NCBI GenBank assembly: GCA_041305345.1
Contig: JBFYLP010000002.1
Location: 186,001-250,000, forward strand
Source of the DNA: JACRGC01 sp041305345
Lineage (GTDB): Archaea; Micrarchaeota; Micrarchaeia; Norongarragalinales; SBBD01
Direction of reading: 5' to 3'
DNA length: 64,000 nucleotides
Shown: in pieces, positions 25,159 to 34,936 of the stretch
Layout of the letters: every line of letters starts with the position of its first letter
Numbering within the stretch: position 1 is the stretch's first letter
Made by a program: the position numbers and the translations under genes
The notes under the pieces: generated by a model
Told to the model about the DNA's origin: nothing
Databases searched by the model: none
Seen by the model: only the letters and a program-made list of their open reading frames with translations

Positions 25159-26349
25159 ATGGATTTTGCTGAGAACATCCGTTATGCATTGATAGGATTG
25201 CGCTATAGGAAGCTGCGCAGCGTCCTTACTGTGCTCGGCGTAGTCATAGGAATTGCTGCAATCGTAATACTAATAGCACTTGCGCAGGGGCTGGACAAAG
25301 CGGTGAGGGACCAGATAACCGGAATGGGAACGAATTACATCCAGGTGATGCCCGGCGCATCATTCGGGCTGACAAGCTTCTTTTCCCAAAGCGGCGCCCT
25401 ATATGAGAGGGATACGGAATCGGTAAGGAATCTTGCCGGCGTCGAAGGTGCGACCTCCATCGTTTCCCCGGGTTTCGCAACCCTGACATATAGAAACAGC
25501 TCCCTGACCTCCATCATTGCGGGGATAGAACCCGATGAAGTCAGGGGCTACTACGGGACATTCGGGATGGAAACAGGTGAGTGGCTAAGGGATGCCGACC
25601 GCTTCGGGGTTGTTATGGGCAATAATGTCGCGAAAACGGGCTTCAAGGATAAGGTGCAGGTTGGGAAGACGATTTACATCAACGACCAGCCATTCAAGGT
25701 GAAGGGCATATTGAACCCTGCTGCTGCTGTTGATTCCGACATATATGTAACCATCGATGCAGCAAAGTCCTTCATTGCGGATACGGCGGAGGAGGGCAGG
25801 ATTTATTCCCTTTTCATTATTACTCAAAAGGACCGTGAGGTCGCACCGATTGCAAGGCAGGTGGAAAGAGTGATAGCAAACAACCACCGCGTCAGCCTTG
25901 ATGACAAGGATTTCGCCCTGATAACGGCCGATAGCATCCTGGAATCAGTGGGCGTGATATTCCAGCTGCTTTCCGTGTTTCTTGGGATGGTCGCGGGGAT
26001 TTCGCTTCTTGTCGGAAGCATCGGGATTGCAAATTCGATGTTCACATCGGTGATGGAAAGGACCAGGGAAATTGGGGTCCTGAAGGCCATAGGCGCAAGC
26101 AGCAACACCATCACCCACCTGTTCCTGATTGAGGCAGGAATGCTAGGCGGGCTGGGCGGGGCAATAGGGATCCTCCTTGGGGCTTTGATTGCAGAAGCGT
26201 TGAAATCGTTTGGGGCGCCCCTGCAGATATCCCTCGAATTGGTCGCATTCTCCCTTGTCATATCGCTTGTTGTAGGCATACTGTCGGGATACTTCCCGGC
26301 AAAGCACGCTGCAAGCCTCCAGCCTGTCGAGGCATTGAGGTACGAGTGA
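25159..26349 (+). CDS. FtsX/MacB-type permease 2
   Basis: The product is 396 aa with the same layout as permease 1: LRSVLTVLGVVIGIAAIVIL near the start, a large external domain, then SIGIANSMFTSVMERTREIG and the ending AASLQPVEALRYE. The gene starts 20 nt after permease 1. The tandem pair probably arose by duplication. The external domains differ more than the membrane parts, as expected for two halves contacting different surfaces. Confidence 0.93.
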   Translation: MDFAENIRYALIGLRYRKLRSVLTVLGVVIGIAAIVILIALAQGLDKAVRDQITGMGTNYIQVMPGASFGLTSFFSQSGALYERDTESVRNLAGVEGATSIVSPGFATLTYRNSSLTSIIAGIEPDEVRGYYGTFGMETGEWLRDADRFGVVMGNNVAKTGFKDKVQVGKTIYINDQPFKVKGILNPAAAVDSDIYVTIDAAKSFIADTAEEGRIYSLFIITQKDREVAPIARQVERVIANNHRVSLDDKDFALITADSILESVGVIFQLLSVFLGMVAGISLLVGSIGIANSMFTSVMERTREIGVLKAIGASSNTITHLFLIEAGMLGGLGGAIGILLGALIAEALKSFGAPLQISLELVAFSLVISLVVGILSGYFPAKHAASLQPVEALRYE

Positions 26350-26439
26350 GGGCGGGCGCTTAAACCGGGAGTTAATATACCAAAGGAATGATTTTATTCG
26401 GAGCAAGTTCCTTGATGTACGCTGCTTTTGTTGATTGAA

Positions 26440-27429
26440 ATGGCAATAATCGTGACAAAAAGCCTGACGAGGAAGTTTGGCACCCTGACCGCTGTTGATG
26501 CCATTAACCTCGAAATCAGCGAAGGGGAGATCTTCGGATTGCTTGGCCCCAACGGTGCGGGAAAGACAACGGCCATATCAATGCTTTGCACGATACTAAG
26601 GCCCACGTCGGGAACGGCCTTCGTGAACGGCTTTGATATCGATATGCAGCAGGACAGGGTTAGGAAATCCATCGGCATAGTATTCCAGGACGGCAGCCTC
26701 GACGAGGAGCTGACGGCGATGGAAAACCTCGAATTGCACGGCAGATTGTATGGCATGGAGAAGGGAAAGATAAGCGAAAGGGCAGGCGAGGTGCTTGGGA
26801 TCGTTGAACTGACGGATAGGAAGAACGACTTGGTGAAGACATTTTCCGGCGGGATGAGGAGGAGGCTCGAAATCGGCAGGGGGCTGATGCATTACCCGAA
26901 GGTGTTTTTCCTCGATGAGCCGACTATCGGCCTAGACCCCCAGACACGGGATCACATCTGGGAATACATCGTGAAGCTCAACAAGGAACAGGGCGTAACA
27001 ATCGTACTTACGACTCACTATATGGACGAGGCGGAAAAACTGTGCAACCGCATTGCGATAATCGACCATGCAAAAATCATACTGCTTGGGACGCCTGGTG
27101 AGCTGAAGGCTAAGCTTGATGGCAAGAGCGCAATCTCCATTGTGCCCGAAAAGGAACAGCTGGAAAAATTCAAATCATTGGTCGAGGGGCAGAAATTCGT
27201 GATTAAATTGCAGATGACCAAAACCAGCCTGAACCTTTCCGTGACGGACCAAAGGATTGCCTTCCCCCTCATCCTGGATTTGGCAGCGAGGAACGGCATT
27301 AAAATCGAGAGCATCGAAACGCATATGCCCTCCTTGAACGACGTATTCATACATTTCACGGGCAGGGAGCTTAGGAGGGAGGAAGCTGAAGGCCAGGGGC
27401 CGATGATGCGCGCTAGAATGAGGCGGTAA
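26440..27429 (+). CDS. DrrA-like ABC transporter ATPase
   Basis: The product is 329 aa. Walker A is GPNGAGKTT, the signature is FSGGMRRR and Walker B is VFFLDEPTIGLDPQTR. The C-terminal extension of about 100 residues after the ABC core is the DrrA/CcmA-type domain. ATG 26440 is preferred over TTG 26428. It is a second, separate ATPase in the cluster and lies 2 nt before its own permease at 27432. Together they form an ABC-2 exporter, possibly for a polymer, lipid or drug. Confidence 0.95.
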   Translation: MAIIVTKSLTRKFGTLTAVDAINLEISEGEIFGLLGPNGAGKTTAISMLCTILRPTSGTAFVNGFDIDMQQDRVRKSIGIVFQDGSLDEELTAMENLELHGRLYGMEKGKISERAGEVLGIVELTDRKNDLVKTFSGGMRRRLEIGRGLMHYPKVFFLDEPTIGLDPQTRDHIWEYIVKLNKEQGVTIVLTTHYMDEAEKLCNRIAIIDHAKIILLGTPGELKAKLDGKSAISIVPEKEQLEKFKSLVEGQKFVIKLQMTKTSLNLSVTDQRIAFPLILDLAARNGIKIESIETHMPSLNDVFIHFTGRELRREEAEGQGPMMRARMRR

Positions 27430-27431
27430 TC

Positions 27432-28190
27432 ATGACGATGATGCAGGAACTCAATGGCGTGAAGGCGATATGGCTGCGCGAGTTCATCCGGTTCAGGAGG
27501 CATAGATCGAGGATCGTAACATCCATTGTGCAGCCCTTGCTCTGGCTTTTCCTTTTTGGTGCGGGATTCAGCGCCATCGCGAATGTCGGGGATGGCATAA
27601 GCTACCAGGCCTACCTTTTCCCGGGCATCATCGGGATAACGGTGCTGTTCACGTCGATTTTTTTTGGCGTTTCCATTATTTGGGACAGGCAGTTCGGATT
27701 CCTTAAGGAAATCCTGGTTGCTCCACTATCGAGGATAACGATATTTTTCGGAAAGGCGCTTGGCGGCACGACAACATCGATGATTCAAGGCACCCTGATC
27801 CTTCTGATGGGCTTCGCGTTGGACCTTAACTTAACCCCTATGCACGTCATTGCGGTCCTGCCGGTGATGTTCCTGCTTTCCCTTACGATTGTTAGCATCG
27901 GGCTGACAATTGGCTCAATGATGGAAAGTTTCGAAGGGTTCAACCTGATCATGACGTTCCTCAATATGCCCATGTTTTTCCTGAGCGGGGCATTGTTCCC
28001 GGTTGATGATCTGCCAGCCTTCCTTAAACCCCTAAGCATCGTGAACCCGATGACTTACGCGGTGGATGCTTTCCGGGGCATCATCCTTGGAATGAATGCC
28101 GCGGACGTCTGGTACGATGTGGGATTCCTGTTTGGGTTTTGCATCCTTTTCCTTTTTATGGGCGCCTTCGTATTCAGCAGGCGGAAATAG
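27432..28190 (+). CDS. ABC-2 type permease (DrrB-like)
   Basis: The product is 252 aa with six predicted helices and the ABC-2 family pattern. IWLREFIRFRRHRSRIVTSI is a cytoplasmic N-terminal helix, and PMFFLSGALFPVDDLPAFLK in the fifth-helix region, followed by NPMTYAVDAFRG, is the typical signature. It starts two nucleotides after the ATPase stop and is clearly co-translated with it. The substrate cannot be told. Confidence 0.94.
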   Translation: MTMMQELNGVKAIWLREFIRFRRHRSRIVTSIVQPLLWLFLFGAGFSAIANVGDGISYQAYLFPGIIGITVLFTSIFFGVSIIWDRQFGFLKEILVAPLSRITIFFGKALGGTTTSMIQGTLILLMGFALDLNLTPMHVIAVLPVMFLLSLTIVSIGLTIGSMMESFEGFNLIMTFLNMPMFFLSGALFPVDDLPAFLKPLSIVNPMTYAVDAFRGIILGMNAADVWYDVGFLFGFCILFLFMGAFVFSRRK

Positions 28191-28197
28191 TGGTAAA

Positions 28198-28506
28198 ATG
28201 GTAACAGAATCGCAGGTTAGGAATGCATTGAAGAAATGCTATGATCCCGAGATAAGCATCAACATCGTTGATCTGGGGCTCGTGTATGAAGTGAAGGTTT
28301 CCCGGGGGGAGGCGCACATCAAATTCTCGCTCACATATCCGGGCTGCCCGCTTGAGCCGCAGATAAGGGAGCAGATAATGGCGGAAGTTGGCAAATTAAG
28401 GGGAGTGAAACAGGTTATTGCGGAATTGGTTTGGGAGCCTGCGTGGAGCGAAAAAATGATGACGGATGATGGGAGGGAGGCGATTAAATATTTGCGCGGA
28501 TTTTAA
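28198..28506 (+). CDS. MIP18/SufT-family protein (DUF59)
   Basis: The product is 102 aa. It has the MIP18 fold signature: VRNALKKCYDPEISINIVDLG, LVYEV, and YPGCPLEPQIREQIMAE containing the conserved cysteine. It starts 7 nt after the ABC-2 permease, so it is probably the last cistron of that transcript. Relatives act in iron-sulfur protein maturation (SufT, CIA2) or as PaaD in oxygenase complexes. Its place after an exporter is unexplained and may only reflect convenient co-transcription. ATG 28198 is used. Confidence 0.9.
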   Translation: MVTESQVRNALKKCYDPEISINIVDLGLVYEVKVSRGEAHIKFSLTYPGCPLEPQIREQIMAEVGKLRGVKQVIAELVWEPAWSEKMMTDDGREAIKYLRGF

Positions 28507-28545
28507 GATCGGGCCTGATCGGAAATTTTCAGGGGCACCATATCG

Positions 28546-30147
28546 CTATGCGTCCCCCTTGAGCCTATCGACCACGAACTTTCTGCTCTGGACCTCCAAA
28601 AAAGGCAATAATTTGGGCCCGCGTTCCTTCCCGATGAAAACAAGGTATGCGGCCTTGAAGAAATCCTGGATGGTGATGGAATTGCGATCGCAAATTTTCC
28701 GAATCTCCTCCTGCTGCTTTTCCGGATCCCTCTCAGCGCTGAAAAAGCCGCCGAATTCAAAGAGCGCATTTTTTTGTGATTTTGAGATTTTTTCGAACTC
28801 TGAACTCGCCCCTTCAACATTAAGAATGTGAACTTTGACATCGGCTGGCGCATATGAATCGACCCAATTGCTGCAAAGCAGCAATCGCTGCCTTGCCATT
28901 TTTTCCTCGGCTTCCGTTTCAATGTGGCCCATCCTCCTCAAAATTGCGATGCATTGTTCCTCCGTAAATAATTGCGCCAAATTGGCGCCAAACGAGTAGG
29001 AAATCCGGCGAGCATATTCCTTAGGCTTGTTTTCTACTGCGAGGTCGTACATCCTTTTGGTATTTTCCTCCCTATTCTCGGTGCGCTCCTGCTCCTGCCC
29101 GAAATAAACACGCTCTGCTGCGTCGAATTCATCCTCCAAAGCCCATATGCGCGAGAGCTCAAGGTCGCGCTGCTTTTCGGGCCTTTTTACGTAGAAGAAG
29201 GAGAACGCCTCCGGCTCCATGATTTTGAGCATGTCCTGAACGATATGCACATTGCCCCTGCTCGCGCTCATTTTTTCATTGTTCACCGTGAAGAACTCGT
29301 ACACGAACGGGATAGGCGGCTCCAGATGGTAAATCTGTTCCATGATGTCGACGCCCGACTTCCAGCTTCCCTCGTAGTGGTCCTTTCCAAATGGCTCATA
29401 CGTGGTATGGAAGATGCCCCAGTTGGCGGGCCATTCGAAGCGCCATTGCAGCTTTCCCTCGCTCCAGTCTACCTCGCCCATAAAGCCGCAGCCTTCGCTC
29501 TTCTTCTTCTTGATTGCCTTCCCTCCGCAATTGAAGTGCACCGAATGCCTTTCGAGGTCAAAGGAATCCACGTTTGCCAGCCTGCCGCACTTGCCGCAAA
29601 TTGCATCAAAGGGAATGTAAGCATCATTTTTTGTAGACTGATGTTTGGCGATGATTTTTCCTGCTGCCTCAATGTTTTCAAAAACCATCCTTATGTAGGG
29701 CTCGTATTTGCCTTGCTTGTAAAGCTCGTCAACCGAATGGAGGGATGGGCTCATCCCAAGCGAATATACGCCATCCATCCATACCTTCGTGAAATGCTTG
29801 CTCCAGCTTCCGCAGCAGCCAAAAGGGTCCGGTACCCTGCAAAGGGGCATCCCCAAATATTCATCCATTTTCGAAAGCTTGTCGGTTTGCCGAAATACGC
29901 CCTCAAGGTCGGGGAGCTGCGAAGGGATGTCCTTCAAAGGATCACGGTCATCAGTGAGGTGGACGAATGTGATCTCGTGCCCTTTCTCCTTGACCGATTT
30001 ATAGGGGAAATATGCCCGTGCGACGTCATTGAGGTTGCCGATGTGCTTGGCTCCCGAGGGCGTTTGCTCGCATTTGACGTTCGGGACATATCCTTCGCGC
30101 TTACAACGCTCAATGATCTTGTCAGCAAGCCTATCTGCCCAATGCAT
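28546..30147 (-). CDS. lysS: Lysyl-tRNA synthetase, class I
   Basis: The product is 533 aa, the normal length. The class I motifs are TPSGAKHIGNLND (HIGH equivalent at about residue 35) and KMSASRGN (KMSKS equivalent at about 290). Cysteine pairs CGKCG and CGG/GCG in the middle form a zinc-like insert. Class I LysRS is found in most archaea and few bacteria and charges tRNA-Lys. The C-terminus has the alpha-helical anticodon-binding region. A long open frame on the other strand is a shadow of this gene. Confidence 0.97.
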   Translation of the reverse strand: MHWADRLADKIIERCKREGYVPNVKCEQTPSGAKHIGNLNDVARAYFPYKSVKEKGHEITFVHLTDDRDPLKDIPSQLPDLEGVFRQTDKLSKMDEYLGMPLCRVPDPFGCCGSWSKHFTKVWMDGVYSLGMSPSLHSVDELYKQGKYEPYIRMVFENIEAAGKIIAKHQSTKNDAYIPFDAICGKCGRLANVDSFDLERHSVHFNCGGKAIKKKKSEGCGFMGEVDWSEGKLQWRFEWPANWGIFHTTYEPFGKDHYEGSWKSGVDIMEQIYHLEPPIPFVYEFFTVNNEKMSASRGNVHIVQDMLKIMEPEAFSFFYVKRPEKQRDLELSRIWALEDEFDAAERVYFGQEQERTENREENTKRMYDLAVENKPKEYARRISYSFGANLAQLFTEEQCIAILRRMGHIETEAEEKMARQRLLLCSNWVDSYAPADVKVHILNVEGASSEFEKISKSQKNALFEFGGFFSAERDPEKQQEEIRKICDRNSITIQDFFKAAYLVFIGKERGPKLLPFLEVQSRKFVVDRLKGDA

Positions 30148-30281
30148 AATTGATCACGCACAGTATGACGGGAATTAGAAGGGGAAGTTTATTATTGGTT
30201 GTTGGGGGGCGGCCTGCTTTGGAAGGTGGGGATGTTTTAGGGGGGAAGCAGCCGGCGGATCCAACCCTAAGGCAAAAAAAT

Positions 30282-31496
30282 TCATTCCCAGTAGCAGGAT
30301 TCCTGCATTTCCCTCGAGGAAGGCGTTGTCGAATTCGCAAGCTCTCCCTTGATGTCGCTGCTGCGCTGCACCCGCATTCCCGGGTACACTTTGGCGCTTG
30401 TAAGCTTCGAATTCTCGTGGATCTTGCATCCAAAGCCAACCATCGAATATTCCCCTATGGTGCAGCCGGAGGAGACTTCAGCTCTGCCGTCCAGGATGGA
30501 ATTCTCGACCTTGCAGCCTTCACCGACCCGGCATCGTTCGAACACGATTGCATTCGCGACCGTGGCATTCCTTCCGATTGCCGTATGGTGCATTATGTGC
30601 GCGTATGGCCCGATTTTGGCGCCATCCGATATTTCGCAATCGTCCTCGATGATGACGGGATGGATTATCTCCGCATTTTTTGCTATTTTCGCGACTTTGG
30701 AAATGGTCCCTGAAAACCCGTTCCGTTGCATCGATTGATGGTCGAATGCGAGCCTGTTGGTTTCAAGGTAATCCCTGCAATTCCCGATGTCGCCCCATAT
30801 GCCCTCGAATGGGTGGCCCGCGATTTTTAGGTCCGAAACGAAATGGATCCAAAGGTCGCCTATCTTGTCGGCCTTTTCGCCCCTGCTGTGCTTGTGCTCC
30901 GCATACGAAGGAAGGTGCTCGGTGACAAATGCCTTGTTCAGCGCGTATACGGCTGTTGATGCGAGCTTGCTCACAGCCTTTTCGGGTTGGGGTTTCTCCT
31001 GGAATTCGATGATGCGGCCCCCTCCATCAAGCCTCGCAACGCCGAAATGCCGCGCATCCTCCTGCGAGCGAAGGTTGAAGAGCGCTATGCTAGCGTGCGC
31101 CCCTGCCTTCGAATGCGAACCCGTGAACTCCCTCACATTGAGGCCGACGATGAAATTGTCGCCGCCGATGACGAGCACATCGCCCTTGGCGTTTATTTTA
31201 GAGAGCACGTAATTGATCGCGCCAACCGAACCCAGTTTACCCTCCTCGGTGGTTTCCGGCTCGTAAATGTATGATATTTTTACGCCGAATTTGGACCCAT
31301 TGCCGATGCAACGCTCGATTTTTTTCTGGTTTTCCTTGAGGGATACCACTATCTCGCCCATCGCCGCCTCCCTTAGGAGTTCTAAGGTATATTGGATGAT
31401 GGGTTTGCCGGCAACTGGCAGCAGAGGCTTTGGGGTGCGCAAGGTGAGTGGGAAGAGGCGCGTCCCATATCCTCCAGCAAGCAAGATTGTCTTCAT
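30282..31496 (-). CDS. Sugar-1-phosphate nucleotidyltransferase with left-handed beta-helix
   Basis: The product is about 404 aa from ATG 31496. The nucleotidyltransferase motif LAGGYGTRLFPLTLRTPKP (residues 6-24) and the metal-binding region VIGGDNFI are clear. GDIGNCRDYL closes the catalytic domain. The C-terminal third (about 245-385) is a hexapeptide-repeat beta-helix (isoleucine-rich turns such as VIIEDDCEISDGAKIGPYAH). This is the archaeal GlmU-like, dTDP/UDP-glucose type layout. It makes an activated sugar for envelope polymers or glycoproteins. A Ser/Glu tail extends past the helix. The longer frame to 31556 adds a non-conserved N-terminus. Confidence 0.93.
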   Translation of the reverse strand: MKTILLAGGYGTRLFPLTLRTPKPLLPVAGKPIIQYTLELLREAAMGEIVVSLKENQKKIERCIGNGSKFGVKISYIYEPETTEEGKLGSVGAINYVLSKINAKGDVLVIGGDNFIVGLNVREFTGSHSKAGAHASIALFNLRSQEDARHFGVARLDGGGRIIEFQEKPQPEKAVSKLASTAVYALNKAFVTEHLPSYAEHKHSRGEKADKIGDLWIHFVSDLKIAGHPFEGIWGDIGNCRDYLETNRLAFDHQSMQRNGFSGTISKVAKIAKNAEIIHPVIIEDDCEISDGAKIGPYAHIMHHTAIGRNATVANAIVFERCRVGEGCKVENSILDGRAEVSSGCTIGEYSMVGFGCKIHENSKLTSAKVYPGMRVQRSSDIKGELANSTTPSSREMQESCYWE

Positions 31497-31603
31497 TCGC
31501 AAACACCCATCCCCCAAAAACCGCACTTGGAATTGGCGCTTGGGGGTTTTTCCCATTTGTTCAACTAATCAGATATAGAAAAACGCCGAAAATATTTAAA
31601 CGC

Positions 31604-32932
31604 TCACATGGCAAGGATCTTGGCGATCCCGTAGCAGAAAAGGGTGGAGAGTATCCGGACCACCATCGTTCCAAGCGACAGGACGGAAAAAACCAGCAAT
31701 GCCATGTATATTTCGAAATCCTTCTCGAATTGCACGAATAGCGAGTTATCCTCGAGTTCCTTTCGGATATCTGCCAGGTCGCCGGACTCTACTGGCTTGG
31801 TCTCGGACTCGCGGATGAGCTCCGCCAGGGATGCCTGCAGCTCAGGAACGGTGGCCTTGACAGGGCCTGCGACCAGCTGTTCGGTTTCCGAACGCTGCAA
31901 AAAGGAATAGGTGTCATCGACAAGCTTCTGCTTTTCCGAAGAGGAAAGGGAATCATATGTGGCAGGGATCGTTTCAGAAACATATTTCCGGTCATCTGCG
32001 CTAGTGAATGAATCCACACTGACCTTCCTGAAGGAGGCGTATTGAAGCCTGACAAGGGGCGGCACCGAATCCTTGGAGATATGGGACGCGGGATCCTTCA
32101 CCATCTTTGATTTCTGGTCTTCGGTAAGCTTGAGCTTCTCTATGTAATCGCTAAGGGATTCCTTGACCTGGCCTTTGAGCTGCGGGTCGAGATTGGCAAC
32201 ACTGCTGATGAAATTCCCAAGATAGAGTTCCTTGTCGGAGCCCACTTTCACGTAGGTGAATGCAACGGCGAGTATCAGAAGGACGAGTATGACACGGCCA
32301 AGGGAGCTCCAGATGCTTCCGACGCTAAGCGACTCCATAAGGGTGCCAAACAGCGCGGCCATTATGGTGCCAAATCCGAGCCATACGTAAACGAGGGTGT
32401 AGTGGTGATCCGGAAGCCCGGTAATGGATGTCTCGGCGAAGTATGCAATTCCAGCGGGCACGATTATCAGCATTGAGAAGAGCAGTGCATTCGAGGAACG
32501 CAGGTTGTTGCCGAAATAGGCCGCAAGCGCGAGCGCGAGCGAGTAAAGGACGACAAACAGGATGAATGAGATGGATACGAGTTTTTCGAGGTTGTTGGAA
32601 ACACGGTTGAAATCAAAGAGCTCTGTGAAGGAAAAGCCCGTTTTCGCGAGCATGACATATGCGAGAGTCGAAAGAAGCAGAACGCCAAGCAGGAAGGGCA
32701 GCTTGCTCTTTACCGCATTGTCCAGTTCAAAGCTGACGTTGATCTTGATCTTGGATTTGCCCCTAGGCATCGCAGGCGCGCCCTCGACGGGCTTTTGCTC
32801 TGCAGCGAGCTTTGAGATCACTTCCTTCTGCTTTGATTTCTTGTCCTCGGCGCCTTTCGGGGAAGATTCCCCCGCTTTGACCGACTCTCCCCCCTTTTTA
32901 GCCTCTTTCTTATCGTCCGCCTTCTCGGCCAT
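31604..32932 (-). CDS. Membrane protein with Lys-rich N-terminal tail
   Basis: The product is 442 aa. The first 70 residues are very charged (KKEAKKGGESVKAGESSPKG and onward) and likely cytoplasmic. Five helices follow between about 75 and 215. Next comes a mostly helical hydrophilic domain (about 220-405) containing LDPQLKGQVKESLSDYIEKL and VSETIPATYDSLSSSEKQKL. A final helix (about 415-440) ends the protein. No family recognised. The hydrophilic region is probably extracellular because it lies between membrane segments. Confidence 0.75.
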   Translation of the reverse strand: MAEKADDKKEAKKGGESVKAGESSPKGAEDKKSKQKEVISKLAAEQKPVEGAPAMPRGKSKIKINVSFELDNAVKSKLPFLLGVLLLSTLAYVMLAKTGFSFTELFDFNRVSNNLEKLVSISFILFVVLYSLALALAAYFGNNLRSSNALLFSMLIIVPAGIAYFAETSITGLPDHHYTLVYVWLGFGTIMAALFGTLMESLSVGSIWSSLGRVILVLLILAVAFTYVKVGSDKELYLGNFISSVANLDPQLKGQVKESLSDYIEKLKLTEDQKSKMVKDPASHISKDSVPPLVRLQYASFRKVSVDSFTSADDRKYVSETIPATYDSLSSSEKQKLVDDTYSFLQRSETEQLVAGPVKATVPELQASLAELIRESETKPVESGDLADIRKELEDNSLFVQFEKDFEIYMALLVFSVLSLGTMVVRILSTLFCYGIAKILAM

Positions 32933-33138
32933 AAATCATTACCCCTTTTTCCCTAAAAAAAACCCACTCTTGGAAAACAGTAATCAGAGGTGGTATTTAA
33001 AGGTTGTTTTCACGACCTAAGAACCAGTCGGAATGCGCCTTTTCGTCGGGGGATTTTGCCCCCCTTTCCTAGAGCTTCGCCCTAGTCATGTCCGAATTCA
33101 TTATGAATTCGCCCATTGAAAAAAGTATTCGCTCCCCC

Positions 33139-34860
33139 CTAATCAGCATGCGCCTTGTGCTTCCCGATTCTGTCCTCAACTTTCCCGATTTTGGTGGTCT
33201 TTTCCTTGAGTTCCTTCAGCTTTGCCGGATCAATCTTGTAGAAGAGGATTTCGCTCTTTCCAATCTTGTGCTCATGCGGCAAAAGCTTTTCCGCATCGTT
33301 CCATTTGTAATCCGAAGGCAAATCCAATATTTTCCTGATTTTTGCAGCTGCATCGGGAATGACTGGCGCGAGCATCACTCCAAGCGCCTTGCAGATGTTG
33401 GCACTCACCCAGAGCACCGCCTCGTGCCGATCGAGTCTCTTCCAAGGCTCCGCGGACTGGAAATATGAGTTGCCTTTGCTCGAAAGATCGAGAATGGTGT
33501 GCAGTGCGTGCACGATCTCCAGCCCATCATACAGCTTGTCGGCCTTCTCGACGTGCTCCCTCACCTGCTTTAGCATCTCCTCGTCCTCCGCCAGCAGCCT
33601 TGGGGGCTTTTTGATCATCCCGCCTTTTTTCGTCTCGATGAAATTGGTTACGCGGTTGATGAAATTGCTCAGGTTGCCCATCAGCTCCGTGTTATTGCGG
33701 CTTTCGAACTCGGCCCAGGTGAACTCGGTATCCCGAGCCTCGGGAAGTTTAAGGGCCAGATAAAAGCGCCAGACATCAGCTGGAAGAGCGTCCTTTGCAT
33801 CCTCTATGAATGTCTCGCAAAAAACACCGTGGCCCCTGCTCTTGCTGATCTTCCCGCCCTCGTAATTCAGGTATTGGTAGCCGGAAACCTGGTAGGGGAG
33901 AATGTAATGCCCAACGCCAAGGAGCATTGAAGGGAAAAAAATCGCGTGGAAGGGGATGTTGTCCTTCCCGATGAAATGATATAGCCTGGTTTTCCGATCG
34001 ATCCACCACTTCTTGAACTCATATTCTTTGTTCTCGATTCGGTCGTCACGCAAGATCCATTCTTTCGTCGAGGAAATGTATCCGATTGGCGCATCGAACC
34101 ACACGTAAAGCACCTTGTCCCCGTATCCTTCTACTGGCACCTTTACGCCCCATTTGAGGTCGCGGGTTATCGCCCTCCTCCTCAGGCCTTCCTTCATCCA
34201 GCCAAGGGCGAGGTTCATAACTGCCGGTTTCCAATGCGCATTATGCTTCAGCCATTCCTCCAGTTTGGGCTGCAGCTTGTCGAGGTCGAGGAACAGGTGC
34301 GTGGATTCCCTCATCTCTGGCTTGGTTTTGCACAATACGCAGTATGGTTTTATGAGCTCGGAGGGTGTGAGCATCGCGCCGCAGCTCTCGCATTGGTCGC
34401 CCCTCGCAGTTGCATATGCGCATTTTGGGCATTTTCCTTCCACGAAGCGGTCAGCAAGGAAACGACCATCCTTCACGCAATAGGGCATTTTCATCTTTTG
34501 CTCGGAGATATAGCCATTCTTTTTGAGTTCCAGAAAGAATTCCCTGGTGATTTCGTGGTGGATTGGACTGCTCGTGCGGGAGAAATGGTCATACGAGAGC
34601 TCGAACCAGTCGTATATCTTCCTGTGAATTTCGTAGAACGTATCGCACAGCTCCGTAACGGGGATGCCCGCCTTTTCCGCTGCGATTTCCGATGGCGAGC
34701 CGTGCTCGTCGGTTCCACCAATAAAAACCGTTTCCCTTCCCTTGAGCCTGCAATAGCGTGCGAATATGTCCGCTGGCAGATGGGAGCCCACGATGTTGCC
34801 TATGTGGGGCACATTGTTCACGTATGGAAGCGCGGCAGTGATTAGGTAACGCTCTGGCAT
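33139..34860 (-). CDS. metG: Methionyl-tRNA synthetase, short form
   Basis: The product is about 573 aa from ATG 34860. It contains PYVNNVPHIGNIVGS (HIGH equivalent), two zinc-knuckle cysteine pairs (CPKC, CESC and CVLC) and GGKISKSRG (KMSKS). The anticodon domain includes NFINRVTNFIE. It ends after residues typical of the catalytic and anticodon parts (IGKVEDRIGK), with no C-terminal EMAP-II-like tRNA-binding domain, which many archaeal MetRS have fused. That domain may be encoded elsewhere or be missing. Confidence 0.96.
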   Translation of the reverse strand: MPERYLITAALPYVNNVPHIGNIVGSHLPADIFARYCRLKGRETVFIGGTDEHGSPSEIAAEKAGIPVTELCDTFYEIHRKIYDWFELSYDHFSRTSSPIHHEITREFFLELKKNGYISEQKMKMPYCVKDGRFLADRFVEGKCPKCAYATARGDQCESCGAMLTPSELIKPYCVLCKTKPEMRESTHLFLDLDKLQPKLEEWLKHNAHWKPAVMNLALGWMKEGLRRRAITRDLKWGVKVPVEGYGDKVLYVWFDAPIGYISSTKEWILRDDRIENKEYEFKKWWIDRKTRLYHFIGKDNIPFHAIFFPSMLLGVGHYILPYQVSGYQYLNYEGGKISKSRGHGVFCETFIEDAKDALPADVWRFYLALKLPEARDTEFTWAEFESRNNTELMGNLSNFINRVTNFIETKKGGMIKKPPRLLAEDEEMLKQVREHVEKADKLYDGLEIVHALHTILDLSSKGNSYFQSAEPWKRLDRHEAVLWVSANICKALGVMLAPVIPDAAAKIRKILDLPSDYKWNDAEKLLPHEHKIGKSEILFYKIDPAKLKELKEKTTKIGKVEDRIGKHKAHAD

Positions 34861-34936
34861 GGATAACACTCACAGATTATCATTACTGGGCTTTAAAAAA
34901 GAAGGAGAAAAAGAGGGAAAAAGGAAAAAAACCAAA

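Noticed and set aside
28972..30153. 393-codon open frame on the plus strand
   Set aside because: It is antisense to lysS, whose motifs and length are certain. The frame is open because of lysS codon bias; the protein shows no domain.
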